NCBI RefSeq assembly: GCF_000400995.2
Contig: NZ_DF239007.1
Location: 22,230-86,229, forward strand
DNA: 64,000 nt
DNA from: Acidovorax sp. MR-S7
GTDB taxonomy: Bacteria; Pseudomonadota; Gammaproteobacteria; Burkholderiales; Burkholderiaceae_C
Reading direction: 5' to 3'
Shown here: positions 16,104 to 24,613 of the stretch, piece by piece
How the letters are laid out: every line of letters starts with the position of its first letter
Position numbering within the stretch: the first letter of the stretch is position 1
The notes under the pieces: model-generated
The model's input: only the letters and a program-made list of their open reading frames with translations
The model's database searches: none
What the model was told of the DNA's origin: nothing
Made by a program: the position numbers and the translations under genes

Positions 16104-17555
16104 TTACAGCTTGCCTGCGCGTTGCGCCTCGATGGCGGCCTTCACGCCCGCGCCGTAGGCCGGATCGGCCTGGGTGCAGTGCGCGATGTGCTTGTCCACG
16201 ATGTGCTGCGAGACGCCCGCGATGGCGCGCGCGGTGTTCTCGAACAGCAGCTGCTGCTTCTCGGGCGTCATCAGGCGGAACAGGTCGCCGGGCTGGGTGA
16301 AGTAGTCGGCGTCGTCCTCGCGGTAGTTCCAGCGGCTGGCGTCGCCGTAGAGCTTCTCGATGGGCTCGGCGTACTGCGGCTGCTCCTGCCACTCGCCCTT
16401 GGTGTTGGGCTCGTAGGCGATGGTGCGGCCGAAGTTGCCGTCCACGCGCATGGCGCCGTCGCGGTGGTAGTGGGCCACGGGGCAGCGCGGCGCGTTCACC
16501 GGGATCTGGTGGTGGTTCACGCCCAGGCGGTAGCGCGCGGCGTCGGAGTACGAGAACAGGCGCGACTGCAGCATGCGGTCGGGCGAGGGGCCGATGCCGG
16601 GCACCAGGTTGCTCGGCGCGAACGAGGCCTGCTCGACCTCGGCGTAGTAGTTGTCGGGGTTGCGGTTGAGCTCCATCACGCCGACTTCGATGAGCGGGTA
16701 GTCCTTCTTGCTCCACACCTTGGTCAGGTCGAAGGGGTGGAAGCGGTAGGTCTGCGCCTGCTCCTCGGTCATGATCTGCACGCACAGCTTCCACTTCGGG
16801 AAGTCGCCGCGGTCGATGGCTTCGAGCAGGTCGCGCTGGCTGCTTTCGCGGTCGCTTGCGACCACTTGGGCGGCATCGGCGTCGGAGAGGTTCTCGATGC
16901 GCTGCTGGCAGACCCAGTGGAACTTCACGTAGTGGCGCTCGCCGGCCTGGTTGATGAGGCTGTAGGTGTGCGAGCCGAAGCCGTGCATGTGGCGGTAGCC
17001 GCGCGGGATGCCGCGGTCGCTCATCACGATGGTGACCTGGTGCAGCGCCTCGGGCAGGCCGGTCCAGAAGTCCCAGTTGCTCTCGGGGCTGCGCAGGTTG
17101 GTGTAGGGGTCGCGCTTGACGGCCTTGTTCAGGTCGGGGAACTTGAGCGGGTCTCGGAAGAAGAACACGGGCGTGTTGTTGCCCACGAGGTCCCAGTTGC
17201 CTTCCTCGGTGTACATCTTCACGGCGAAGCCGCGGATGTCGCGCTCGGCATCGGCCGCGCCGCGCTCGCCCGCTACCGTGGAAAAGCGCACGAACAGATC
17301 GGTCTGCTTGCCGACATCGGAGAACACCTTGGCGCGGGTGTAGCGCGTGATGTCGCCGGTGACGGTGAAGGTGCCGTAGGCGCCCGAGCCCTTGGCGTGC
17401 ATGCGGCGCTCGGGGATCACCTCGCGGTGGAAGTGGGCGAGCTTCTCCAGGTGCCACAGGTCCTGCAGCAGCATGGGGCCGCGCGGGCCGGCGGTGAGCG
17501 AGTCCTGGTTGTTGGCGACGGGCGCGCCGGCTGCGGTGGTGAGGCGGTGGGTCAT
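16104..17555 (-). CDS. katA: Catalase (small-subunit haem catalase)
   Basis: A 483-residue monofunctional haem catalase, decomposing hydrogen peroxide to water and oxygen. The active-site block [20 protein letters not shown] places the catalytic His at about residue 53. [13 protein letters not shown] carries the distal Asn at about 126. [14 protein letters not shown] (about 330-345) carries the proximal haem-ligand Tyr. Length and the lack of a C-terminal flavodoxin-like domain place it in the small-subunit group; the symbol is by similarity. ATG 17555 follows AAGGAG; an upstream extension in the same frame is AT-rich leader and is excluded. A perfect OxyR-type half site lies 30 nt upstream, so peroxide induction is likely. 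Confidence 0.95.
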   Translation of the reverse strand: MTHRLTTAAGAPVANNQDSLTAGPRGPMLLQDLWHLEKLAHFHREVIPERRMHAKGSGAYGTFTVTGDITRYTRAKVFSDVGKQTDLFVRFSTVAGERGAADAERDIRGFAVKMYTEEGNWDLVGNNTPVFFFRDPLKFPDLNKAVKRDPYTNLRSPESNWDFWTGLPEALHQVTIVMSDRGIPRGYRHMHGFGSHTYSLINQAGERHYVKFHWVCQQRIENLSDADAAQVVASDRESSQRDLLEAIDRGDFPKWKLCVQIMTEEQAQTYRFHPFDLTKVWSKKDYPLIEVGVMELNRNPDNYYAEVEQASFAPSNLVPGIGPSPDRMLQSRLFSYSDAARYRLGVNHHQIPVNAPRCPVAHYHRDGAMRVDGNFGRTIAYEPNTKGEWQEQPQYAEPIEKLYGDASRWNYREDDADYFTQPGDLFRLMTPEKQQLLFENTARAIAGVSQHIVDKHIAHCTQADPAYGAGVKAAIEAQRAGKL

Positions 17556-17584
17556 GGTCGTACTCCTTCTTTCAGTGGCGATAA

Positions 17585-17599
17585 ATAGATAACAACTAT
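17585..17599 (-). promoter_or_regulatory. OxyR-like binding half site upstream of catalase
   Basis: ATAGATAACAACTAT matches the ATAG-N-T-N3-A-N-CTAT element that makes up half of the tandem OxyR consensus. The next turn (17607-17621) matches only weakly. It lies in an AT-rich stretch (17580-17640) that contrasts with the GC-rich surroundings and is where the catalase promoter should be. Confidence 0.5.
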
Positions 17600-17717
17600 T
17601 TATTTGTAGAAAATTATTGCCATTTACTATGTTGAGGGCAAGACAAAAGCCATTGAATTTCTGCAACGCCGCCATAGCCGCTGCCTTCTACACTGCATGC
17701 AAGGAAAGGATGGGCGC

Positions 17718-18998
17718 ATGCATTTCGACATCGTGATCGTGGGCGGCGGCGCGGGCGGGCTGGAACTGGCGGCGCGGCTGGGGCGCCAGCTCGGGCCGCG
17801 CCAGGGGCGCGAGCGCGTGCTGCTGGTGGACCGGTTCGCGTTCCATATCTGGAAGCCGACCTTGCACGAAGTGGCGGCCGGCACGCTTGATGTGCATCAG
17901 GAGGGACTTTCGTACACGGTGCTGGCGCGACGCAACCACTTCAGCTTCGCCATGGGCGAGCTGGCGGGGCTGGATGCCGGGCGCAGGACGCTCGCCCTGG
18001 CGGCCCTGCACAACGCGCGCGGCGAGGAGGTGGTGCCCGCGCGCACGCTGAGCTACACGCGCCTGGTGCTGGCGCTGGGCAGCGGCTCCAACGCCTTCGG
18101 CACGCCGGGTATCGAGCACGCCTACCTGCTGGAGAACGTGCGCGACGCGCAGCGCTTCCACGCCGACTGGCTGAGCGCCTGCGCACGGGCCTCCTTCTCC
18201 GAGGCGCGCGCCTTGTCCATCGCCATCGTGGGCGCGGGCGCCACGGGGGTGGAACTGTCGGCCGAGCTGCTCGAAGCCCATGCCGAGCTGCTGGAGAGCC
18301 TGGGCAGCAGCCAGCGCTTCCGCCTGGACGTGACGCTGGTGGAGGCGGGCGAGCGCATCCTGGGCGGCCTGCCCGAGCGCATCTCCAGCCAGGCCGCCGT
18401 GGCGCTGCGCCGCAAGCAGGTGCGGGTGATGACGGCCACGCGCGTGCTGGAGCTGCGCCCGGGCGTGCTGGTCATCTCCGCGGGCGAGATCCAGGCCGAC
18501 ATGGTGGTCTGGGCCGCCGGCATCAAGGCGGCCGACATGAACGCCACGCTGGGGCTGGAGGTCAACCGCCTCAACCAGTTCGTGGTGGACGAGCGGCTGC
18601 ACACCTCCGCCCCCGGCGTGCTGGCGTTGGGCGACTGCGCCGCCTGCCCGTGGGTGGACGGCCGCACGGTGCCGGCGCGCGCGCAGGCCGCGCACCAGCA
18701 GGCGGACTACCTGGCGCGCGTGCTGGTCGCGCTGCTGAACGAGCGCGAGGTGGCCGAGCCGTTCCGGTACCGCGACTTCGGCTCGCTCGTCTCGCTGGGC
18801 GAGAACAAGGGCGTGGGCAACCTGATGGGGGGCCTGGCCGGGCGCAACTTCTTCGTCGAGGGGCTGATCGCCAAGTGGATGTACATCTCGCTGCACCTGA
18901 ACCACCACCGCGCCATCCTCGGGCTGGGCAAGACGGCGGTGCTGGCGCTGGCGCGGCTGCTGCAGCAGCGTGTCTCGGGGCGGCTCAAGCTGCACTGA
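17718..18998 (+). CDS. Type II NADH dehydrogenase-like FAD oxidoreductase
   Basis: A 426-residue pyridine-nucleotide-disulfide oxidoreductase of the NDH-2 type. It would transfer electrons from NADH to quinone at the inner membrane face without proton pumping. The FAD motif IVIVGGGAGGLELAARLG is at the N-terminus, the NAD(P) motif IAIVGAGATGVELSAELLE lies near residue 165, and the second FAD contact GVLALGDCAA lies near 298. The C-terminal KWMYISLHLNHHRAILG segment could be the amphipathic membrane anchor. ATG 17718 is preferred over the in-frame ATG 17697 because AAGGAAAGG (17701-17709) lies between them. It is divergent from the catalase gene across an AT-rich region, so both may respond to oxidative conditions. 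Confidence 0.88.
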   Translation: MHFDIVIVGGGAGGLELAARLGRQLGPRQGRERVLLVDRFAFHIWKPTLHEVAAGTLDVHQEGLSYTVLARRNHFSFAMGELAGLDAGRRTLALAALHNARGEEVVPARTLSYTRLVLALGSGSNAFGTPGIEHAYLLENVRDAQRFHADWLSACARASFSEARALSIAIVGAGATGVELSAELLEAHAELLESLGSSQRFRLDVTLVEAGERILGGLPERISSQAAVALRRKQVRVMTATRVLELRPGVLVISAGEIQADMVVWAAGIKAADMNATLGLEVNRLNQFVVDERLHTSAPGVLALGDCAACPWVDGRTVPARAQAAHQQADYLARVLVALLNEREVAEPFRYRDFGSLVSLGENKGVGNLMGGLAGRNFFVEGLIAKWMYISLHLNHHRAILGLGKTAVLALARLLQQRVSGRLKLH

Positions 18999-19001
18999 AA
19001 A

Positions 19002-19085
19002 CGATAGCTGCTCGCGCTTGCTGTACAAGGGTTTGAAGGTGATTTCACCCTGAAACCCTTGCCTGGCAAGCGCAGGCAGCTCTCG
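19002..19085. repeat. Long interspersed palindromic repeat between convergent genes
   Basis: Outer arms ATAGCTGCTCGCGCTTG and CAAGCGCAGGCAGCT enclose a second palindrome, AAGGGTTTGAAGGTGATTTC / TGAAACCCTTGCC. Together they would form an extended hairpin of about 80 nt. It lies between the stops of the NDH-2 gene and the PAS-LuxR gene and may serve as a bidirectional terminator. It is the longest repeat copy in the window. Confidence 0.75.
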
Positions 19086-19089
19086 TTTC

Positions 19090-19635
19090 TCAACCAGCCA
19101 TGAGCTTCTGCACCAGGTCGGCCGCCGTGGAGGCGTTGTACTTGCGCATCAGGCGCGCGCGGTAGATCTCCACCGTGCGGTGGCTGATGTCCAGCGCGCG
19201 GCCGATTTCCTTGGAGGTCATGCCGTCCAGCAGGCGCGCGGCCACCTCGCGCTCGCGCGCGGTGAGCTCGGCGCGCACGGGGCGCTGGGCGCTCAGGTCC
19301 TCGAAGCTCCAGATGCCCGAGGAGTGCGGGTCTTCGCGGTTGAGCGCGCGGCCCGACACGTGGCACCAGAAGATCTCGCCGCTCGCCCGCTTCATGATGC
19401 GGTTGTCGGCGTAGTGGCCCTTGGCGTTCAGGATGGGCTCCATGCGCTTGCCCAGGCGCTCGTACTCGTCGGCCGTGGGGTAGAGGATGCGGAAGGACTG
19501 GCCAATGAGCAGCTCGCGCGAGGCGCCGAACATCTCGCACACGTGGCGGTTGCAGTCCACCATGGTGCGGTTGCGCGAGATCACCAGTCCCACGGGAGCC
19601 ATCTCGAAGGCCAGGCGGTAGTCGGCAACGTCCAT
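19090..19635 (-). CDS. PAS-LuxR transcriptional regulator
   Basis: A 181-residue cytoplasmic regulator with an N-terminal PAS domain (about 1-120: FEMAPVGLVISRNRTMVDCN, GQSFRILYPTADEY, KRASGEIFWCHVSGRAL) and a C-terminal LuxR/FixJ-type helix-turn-helix (about 122-181: LTAREREVAARLLDGMTSKEIGR, SHRTVEIYRARLMRKY). There is no receiver domain, so the signal is presumably sensed directly by the PAS domain. It is divergent from scoAB with an 83-nt gap containing tandem ACTA-TTTAGGG-type repeats, so control of the CoA-transferase genes is the natural inference. The effector is unknown. Confidence 0.9.
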   Translation of the reverse strand: MDVADYRLAFEMAPVGLVISRNRTMVDCNRHVCEMFGASRELLIGQSFRILYPTADEYERLGKRMEPILNAKGHYADNRIMKRASGEIFWCHVSGRALNREDPHSSGIWSFEDLSAQRPVRAELTAREREVAARLLDGMTSKEIGRALDISHRTVEIYRARLMRKYNASTAADLVQKLMAG

Positions 19636-19642
19636 GGGTACA

Positions 19643-19668
19643 ACTATTTAGGGAAAACTACTTAAGGG
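19643..19668. promoter_or_regulatory. Tandem direct repeat in the luxR-scoAB promoter gap
   Basis: ACTATTTAGGG at 19643-19653 and ACTACTTAAGGG at 19657-19668 are near-identical and 14 nt apart. They sit in an AT-rich island between the divergent starts of the PAS-LuxR gene and scoA. They could be paired half sites for the LuxR-type protein; this is inference. Confidence 0.4.
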
Positions 19669-19718
19669 GGTACGTAGTATCGTAGCGCATTCAATACCCC
19701 CAAACCAGGAGACACGCA

Positions 19719-20426
19719 GTGAAAAAGCTCTATCCCTCCGCGGCCGAGGCGCTCAAGGGCGTGGTCGCCGACGGCCAGCTCATGGCCGTCGGCGGCTTCG
19801 GCCTGTGCGGCATCCCCGAGGCCTTGATCGAGGCGCTGCGCGACAGCGGCGTCAAGGACCTGACCATCGCGTCGAACAACGCGGGCGTCGACGGCTTCGG
19901 CCTGGGCAAGCTGCTGGAGACGCGCCAGATCAAGAAGATGATCGCCAGCTACGTGGGCGAGAACAAGGAGTTCGAGCGCCAGTACCTCGCAGGCGAGCTG
20001 GAGCTGGAGTTCACGCCCCAGGGCACCCTGGCCGAGAAGATGCGCGCGGGCGGCGCCGGCATCCCCGCCTTCTTCACCAAGACCGGCGTGGGCACGCAGG
20101 TGGCCGAAGGCAAGGAGCTGCGCGAGTTCGACGGCCAGACCTACGTGATGGAGCGCTCCATCGTGGCCGACGTGTCGCTGGTCAAGGCCTGGCGCGCCGA
20201 CACCTCCGGCAACCTGCAGTTCCGCCTGACGGCGCGCAACTTCAACCCCGCCGCCGCCACCTGCGGCAAGGTCTGCATCGTGGAAGTGGAGGAGGTCGTG
20301 GAGCTGGGCCAGCTCCAGCCCGACGAGATCCACCTGCCGGGCATCTACGTGCACCGCATCGTGCACAACCCTACGCCCGAGAAGCGCATCGAGAAGCGCA
20401 CGATCACCGAAAAAGCAGGAGCCTGA
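19719..20426 (+). CDS. scoA: 3-oxoacid CoA-transferase subunit A
   Basis: A 235-residue alpha subunit of the two-subunit family I CoA-transferases. They move CoA from succinyl-CoA to a 3-oxoacid such as acetoacetate, in ketone body or 3-oxoadipate use. Signatures include VADGQLMAVGGFGLCGIPEALI (residues about 16-37), ASNNAGVDGFGLGKLLE and GGAGIPAFFTKTGVGT. GTG 19719 follows CAGGAGA. It is separated by 3 nt from scoB, with which it forms the enzyme. The first acid substrate (acetoacetate versus 3-oxoadipate) cannot be decided from sequence alone; the absence of other pca/cat genes favours acetoacetate. Confidence 0.93.
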   Translation: MKKLYPSAAEALKGVVADGQLMAVGGFGLCGIPEALIEALRDSGVKDLTIASNNAGVDGFGLGKLLETRQIKKMIASYVGENKEFERQYLAGELELEFTPQGTLAEKMRAGGAGIPAFFTKTGVGTQVAEGKELREFDGQTYVMERSIVADVSLVKAWRADTSGNLQFRLTARNFNPAAATCGKVCIVEVEEVVELGQLQPDEIHLPGIYVHRIVHNPTPEKRIEKRTITEKAGA

Positions 20427-20429
20427 ACC

Positions 20430-21068
20430 ATGCCTTGGACCCAAGACCAGATGGCCGCACGCGCGGCGCAAGAGCTGCAGGACGGCTTCTACGTGAACCT
20501 CGGCATCGGCATTCCCACGCTGGTGGCCAACCACACGGGCGACAAGGAAGTGTGGCTGCAGTCCGAGAACGGCATGCTGGGCATCGGCGCGTTCCCCACC
20601 GAGGACCAGGTGGACGCCGACCTCATCAACGCCGGCAAGCAGACGGTGACGACCATCCCCGGCTCGTCCATCTTCGGCTCCGACCAGTCGTTCGCCATGA
20701 TCCGCGGCGGCAAGATCAACCTGTCCATCCTGGGGGCCATGCAGGTCAGCGAGCGCGGCGACCTGGCCAACTGGATGATCCCCGGCAAGATGGTCAAGGG
20801 CATGGGCGGCGCCATGGATCTCGTGGCCGGCGTGGGCCGCGTGATCGTGCTCATGGAGCACGTGGCCCGCAAGAAGGACGGCACGACCGACCTGAAGATC
20901 CTGCCCCAGTGCACGCTGCCGCTGACCGGCGTGGGCGTGGTGGACCGCATCATCACCGACCTGGGCGTGTTCGACGTCACCCCCCAGGGCCTGAAGGTGG
21001 TGGAACTGGCGCCGGACGTGGGCTTCGACGAGGTGCAGTCCAAGACCGGCGTGACGCTGCTGCGCTGA
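20430..21068 (+). CDS. scoB: 3-oxoacid CoA-transferase subunit B
   Basis: A 212-residue beta subunit of the CoA-transferase encoded with scoA. The block [16 protein letters not shown] (about residues 46-61) contains the catalytic Glu of SENG, which forms the glutamyl-CoA thioester. [14 protein letters not shown] and [19 protein letters not shown] are also diagnostic. An efficient-looking terminator follows 33 nt after the stop, so scoAB is a closed two-gene unit. The integrated ICE begins exactly at the T-run of that terminator, and the gene itself is intact. Confidence 0.94.
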   Translation: MPWTQDQMAARAAQELQDGFYVNLGIGIPTLVANHTGDKEVWLQSENGMLGIGAFPTEDQVDADLINAGKQTVTTIPGSSIFGSDQSFAMIRGGKINLSILGAMQVSERGDLANWMIPGKMVKGMGGAMDLVAGVGRVIVLMEHVARKKDGTTDLKILPQCTLPLTGVGVVDRIITDLGVFDVTPQGLKVVELAPDVGFDEVQSKTGVTLLR

Positions 21069-21101
21069 GAGGGTTGCGGGCCCTGCGGGCCCGAGCCGGG
21101 A

Positions 21102-21126
21102 AGCCGGGCGCATGCCCGGCTTTTTT
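21102..21126 (+). terminator. Intrinsic terminator of scoAB
   Basis: AGCCGGGC-GCAT-GCCCGGCT forms a perfect 8-bp stem followed by six T. A second GGGCCC-TGC-GGGCCC hairpin lies just upstream (21078-21092). The T-run overlaps the left attachment site of the ICE. Confidence 0.9.
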
Positions 21127-21129
21127 CAT
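21122..21129 (+). other. attL core of the ICE
   Basis: TTTTTCAT, identical to the copy at 49617-49624 and lying 176 nt before the integrase start. It coincides with the T-tract of the scoAB terminator, so integration leaves the host gene and its terminator functional. Confidence 0.85.
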
Positions 21130-21304
21130 TTCACCATGACTCCAGCACCGAACTTCGCTGGACTACGCCGAAGCCCGATACAGCAGGTTTATCAATAACT
21201 TAGGCGAGTTCAACATATGCCGGTGCTTTCCGAAACCTGACCTGGCTTCCCCTCTGCTGGCCCCTACAAGGCTCCTGGGAATCCGGTCTTTCCGAGGAGT
21301 CATC

Positions 21305-22504
21305 ATGGCGAAAATCAAGCTCACTAAGTCCGCAGTCGATGCGGCACAACCGCAGGCGCAAGCCGTCGAACTCCGGGACACGCTGGTGCCCGGCTTCTTG
21401 TGCAAGATTACACCAGCGGGCCGCAAGGTGTTCATGCTCCAGTACCGCACGAACGCCGGCGAGCGGCGCAAGCCCGCATTGGGCCTGTACGGGGAACTGA
21501 CCGTCGAGCAGGCCCGTTCGCTGGCCCAGGAATGGCTGGCCGAGGTGCGCCGGGGCGGCGACCCCAGCGCGGCCAAGGCCGCCGCCCGTTCAGCCCCCAC
21601 GGTCAAGGAGCTGTGCACCAAGTTCATGGAGGACTACTCCAAGCAGCGCAACAAGCCCAGCACCCAGCGCGGGTATCAGGCCGTCATCGACCGCTGCATC
21701 GTTCCGATGCTGGGCCGTTTGAAGGTTCAGGACGTGAAGCGGCCGGACGTGGCCACGGCGATGAAGAAGATGGCCCACAAGCCCGCCGAGGCCAACCGTG
21801 CTTTCAGCGTGATGCGCAAGATGTTCAACCTGGCCGAGGTGTGGGGCCACCGGCCTGACGGCACCAACCCTTGCCGCCACGTCCCGATGTATCCCAACGG
21901 CAGGGCTACCCACCTCATCAGCGACGAGGACATGGGCAAGCTGTTTCGGCGACTGGAGCACATCGAAGCCGAGGGTCTGGAGAACTACGTCATCCCGCTG
22001 GCGATCCGTCTGCAATTCGAGTTCGCCGGCCGCCGCTCCGAAATCGTGACGCTCCAATGGGATTGGGTGGACATGGACAACCGCCGCGTGGTCTGGCCGG
22101 ACAGCAAGACGGGTGGCATGTCCAAGCCCATGAGCGAGGAAGCCTATCGGCTGCTCTCAACGGCGCCACGGCAGGAAGGCATTCCCTACGTGCTGCCGTC
22201 TCCAAGCCATCCGGGCAAGCATCTGACCACGGGCGAGTATTACAACGGCTGGAGCCGCGCCCTCAAGGCGGCGGGCGCCACGCACGTCGGCACGCACGGT
22301 ATCCGCCACCGTTCTGCGACCGACATTGCCAACTCGGGCATCCCGGTCAAGGTCGGCATGGCGCTGACGGCGCACAAGACCGTGGCGATGTTCATGCGCT
22401 ACGTCCACACCGAGGACGATCCGGTGCGCAAGGCGGCTGAACTGGTGGCGAACCGGCGCAAGACGATCACCGAGGCGCAACGTCCCGCAGAGGTGGCAGC
22501 ATGA
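21305..22504 (+). CDS. int: ICE tyrosine integrase
   Basis: A 399-residue site-specific tyrosine recombinase with an N-terminal arm-binding domain (LTKSAVDAAQPQAQAVELRD, DUF4102-like), a SAM-like core-binding domain (about 95-185) and a C-terminal catalytic domain. Catalytic residues visible are the Arg in EFAGRRSEIV, His-x-x-Arg in THGIRHRSATD, the His in TAHKTVAMF and the nucleophile Tyr at about 366 in FMRYVHTED. It would excise and integrate the element between the TTTTTCAT cores. AGGAGT precedes the ATG. Its stop overlaps the start of the DUF1016 gene (ATGA), an arrangement that couples the two. The full catalytic set suggests that it is active. Confidence 0.95.
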   Translation: MAKIKLTKSAVDAAQPQAQAVELRDTLVPGFLCKITPAGRKVFMLQYRTNAGERRKPALGLYGELTVEQARSLAQEWLAEVRRGGDPSAAKAAARSAPTVKELCTKFMEDYSKQRNKPSTQRGYQAVIDRCIVPMLGRLKVQDVKRPDVATAMKKMAHKPAEANRAFSVMRKMFNLAEVWGHRPDGTNPCRHVPMYPNGRATHLISDEDMGKLFRRLEHIEAEGLENYVIPLAIRLQFEFAGRRSEIVTLQWDWVDMDNRRVVWPDSKTGGMSKPMSEEAYRLLSTAPRQEGIPYVLPSPSHPGKHLTTGEYYNGWSRALKAAGATHVGTHGIRHRSATDIANSGIPVKVGMALTAHKTVAMFMRYVHTEDDPVRKAAELVANRRKTITEAQRPAEVAA

Positions 22505-23670
22505 TCAAGAAGACGCCTGCGGCGGCGGGAGCCGCACCCGCCGCTTTGCCTGCCGGCTACGCCGGCATCCACAGCGGCATCGTGGAGCTGCTTGGCGCTG
22601 CGCGCCAGGCGGCGGCACGCAGCGTCAATGCGCTGATGACGGCGAGCTATTGGGAGATTGGCCGCCGCATAGTGGAGGCCGAGCAACAGGGCAAACGACG
22701 TGCGGGTTACGGTGAGCAGTTGATGGAGCGACTGTCCACTGATTTGACCGCGCAGTTTGGGCGGGGCTTTGGCGTGAACAACCTGGAGAACATGCGGCGG
22801 TTCTTCCTCGCATACCCTGTCTCCGAGATTTCCCAGACACTGTCTGGGAAATTGGACAACGAGCTGCCCGACGAGAAATCCCAGACAGTGTCTGGGAAAT
22901 TGAGCCTCGCCGAGCTGGCACAGGTGTTCACGCTGCCGTGGTCGGCCTATGTGCGGCTGCTGGTGGTCAAGGACAACCATGCCCGGCGCTTCTACGAAGC
23001 CGAGGCACTGCGCGGCGGCTGGAGCGTGCGCCAGCTTGACCGGCAGATTGGCAGCCAGTTTTACGAGCGCACCGCCTTGTCCAAGGATAAGGCGGCGATG
23101 CTGGTCAAGGGAGCGGTGGCGAGGCCCGAGGATGCCGTCACGCCCGACGACGCGATCAAAGATCCGTATGTGCTGGAGTTCCTGAATCTCAAGGACGAGT
23201 ATTCGGAATCCGATCTGGAGGCCGCGTTGATCCAGCGGCTGGAGGATTTTCTGCTGGAGCTGGGCGAAGGCTTCACCTTCGTCGGCCGGCAGCGGCGCTT
23301 GCGCATTGACCAGACCTGGTATCGGGTCGATCTGCTGTTCTACCATCGCAAGTTGCGTTGCTTGGTCATCATCGACTTGAAGCTGGGCAGCCTGACCCAT
23401 GCGGACGTGGGCCAGATGGACATGTATTGCAACTACGCCAAGGAGCATTGGGCCTATCCCGATGAGAACCCGCCCGTGGGGTTGATTCTCTGTGCTGACA
23501 AGGGCCATGCGCTGGCGCGGTATGCCTTGGAAGGTTTGCCGACGAAGGTGATGGCGGCGAACTACCGTACCGTGTTGCCAGATGCCGAGCTGTTGCAGAA
23601 AGAGCTGGAAACCACGCGGCGCTTGCTGGAGTCGCGTGTGGTGAGGCAGCCCAAGAAGCTCCGGCAATAA
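22501..23670 (+). CDS. DUF1016 (YhcG-like) PD-(D/E)XK nuclease-domain protein
   Basis: A 389-residue protein with the DUF1016 layout: an N-terminal helical domain (about 20-170: ASYWEIGRRIVEAEQQGKRR, YGEQLMERLSTDLTAQFGRGF) and a C-terminal PD-(D/E)XK nuclease-like domain with YRVDLLFYHRKLRCLVIIDLKLG (about 273-295). The function of YhcG-like proteins is not settled; a nuclease or restriction-like role is inferred from the fold. Residues about 109-133 contain a duplicated SQT(L/V)SGKL segment encoded by two DNA palindromes. That insert may be a dispensable linker between the domains. It is coupled to the integrase by ATGA overlap and belongs to the left arm of the ICE. Confidence 0.88.
   Translation: MIKKTPAAAGAAPAALPAGYAGIHSGIVELLGAARQAAARSVNALMTASYWEIGRRIVEAEQQGKRRAGYGEQLMERLSTDLTAQFGRGFGVNNLENMRRFFLAYPVSEISQTLSGKLDNELPDEKSQTVSGKLSLAELAQVFTLPWSAYVRLLVVKDNHARRFYEAEALRGGWSVRQLDRQIGSQFYERTALSKDKAAMLVKGAVARPEDAVTPDDAIKDPYVLEFLNLKDEYSESDLEAALIQRLEDFLLELGEGFTFVGRQRRLRIDQTWYRVDLLFYHRKLRCLVIIDLKLGSLTHADVGQMDMYCNYAKEHWAYPDENPPVGLILCADKGHALARYALEGLPTKVMAANYRTVLPDAELLQKELETTRRLLESRVVRQPKKLRQ
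22829..22900. repeat. Two palindromic repeats inside the DUF1016 gene
   Basis: CCCAGACACTGTCTGGG (about 22832-22848) and CCCAGACAGTGTCTGGG (about 22880-22896) are both near-perfect palindromes and reverse complements of each other at the centre base. They are flanked by TTT/AAA and 31 nt apart. Each encodes SQT(L/V)SGK in frame. They could form strong hairpins in mRNA or mediate inversion or deletion of the intervening segment. Confidence 0.85.
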
Positions 23671-23826
23671 CCGGGCGTCCCGGCGTGCCGCCGTCGGGCT
23701 CTCGGGCTGCGCCCCGCGCTTCGTGCCGAATCGCGGCCATCCGGCTTTGATCCCTGGCGCCTCCGGCCCTCTCGGGCCTGCGCGCTGCGCTTGCCCAAAG
23801 GCGGGTGTGTGCAGTGGGCGGGGTGT

Positions 23827-23995
23827 AGGCGGTCTTGCTGTTCCCTTCACCGTATCACGGCGTTCTCGCCGTCAAGGGCGGCGCGCGCGGGTGCGCGCTT
23901 GCGTCCTGGCGGCCGTCTGCGACCCCTGACTGCTTGCGCTGCGCCGTGCTCCCGACGGTTCCGGGCAATTCCGCCCGAGCAACCGGAGCACGATC
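23827..23995 (+). repeat. ICE leader repeat copy 1 (upstream of the radC-like gene)
   Basis: This repeat of about 160 bp occupies most of the 325-nt gene-free stretch before the RadC-like gene. It begins with GGTCTTGCTGTTCCCTTCAC and includes ACGGCGTTCTCGCCGTCAAG, TGCGTCCTGGCGGCCGTCTG and TGACTGCTTGCGCTGCGCCG. It ends with GGGCAATTCCGCCC just before the Shine-Dalgarno CCGGAG. The same order recurs before the next two genes. A GC-rich block GGGCCTGCGCGCTGCGCTTG lies about 55 nt before it. It probably holds the promoter and a structured 5' leader. Confidence 0.85.
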
Positions 23996-24505
23996 ATGTC
24001 GCAACTGTCCTTTTCCTCGTTCGATGCCTCGCTGATGGTGCGTGATGCGCAGGGCCGCTACCTGCTGGCGACGACTGACCAGATTCTGGAGGCCGCGCGC
24101 CAGGCCATCGAGCACAAGATGCAGCGCGGTGCCTCGTTCACTTCACCGGCGGCGGTCAAGGAGTACCTGTGCGCCAAGCTGGCCGGCTACGAGCACGAAG
24201 TCTTTGCGGTGCTGTTCCTCGATTCGCAGCATCGCCTGATCGAATACACAGAGATGTTTCGCGGCACCATCGACAGTGCATCGGTGTACCCGCGCGAGTT
24301 GGTCAAGGAGGCACTGCGGCTCAATGCGGCGGCGGTCATCGTGTCGCACAACCATCCGAGCGGGAACCCGGAGCCAAGCGCGGCCGACCGGGCGCTGACC
24401 CAGCGGCTCAAGGAGTCGCTGGCGCTGGTGGACGTTCGCACGTTGGATCACATCGTCGTCACGGGCAGCAGCACCACGTCATTCGCCGAACGCGGCCTGA
24501 TCTGA
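23996..24505 (+). CDS. radC: RadC-like JAB/MPN-domain protein
   Basis: A 169-residue RadC-family protein of the short type common on ICEs and plasmids. The JAMM/MPN metal motif is intact: AAVIVSHNHPSGNPEPSAAD (residues about 110-129) with His-x-His and the distal Asp. FAVLFLDSQHRLIEYTEMFRGTIDSASVYPRELVKEAL is the conserved strand before it. The N-terminal helix-hairpin-helix of chromosomal RadC is missing, as usual for mobile copies. Its molecular role is unresolved; despite the name, a repair function is doubtful. It has its own leader (copy 1) and its own terminator, so it is a single-gene unit in the accessory left arm. Confidence 0.9.
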   Translation: MSQLSFSSFDASLMVRDAQGRYLLATTDQILEAARQAIEHKMQRGASFTSPAAVKEYLCAKLAGYEHEVFAVLFLDSQHRLIEYTEMFRGTIDSASVYPRELVKEALRLNAAAVIVSHNHPSGNPEPSAADRALTQRLKESLALVDVRTLDHIVVTGSSTTSFAERGLI

Positions 24506-24509
24506 CCGA

Positions 24510-24530
24510 GGGGGCTTCAGCCCCCTTTTT
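24510..24530 (+). terminator. Intrinsic terminator of the radC-like gene
   Basis: GGGGGCT-TC-AGCCCCC followed by five T, starting 5 nt after the stop codon. Confidence 0.9.
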
Positions 24531-24613
24531 GCTGCGTCCGGCAGCGCAACTCCGGCCCGCGCGGGCCTGCGCGCTTCGCTTGCCGAAAGCCGAGGAGCAT
24601 GGAGGTGTGAGGG

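Noticed and set aside
21061..21100. Possible tRNA 3' end as ICE integration site
   Set aside because: No tRNA-like structure is present. The target is the scoAB terminator T-tract with the TTTTTCAT core.
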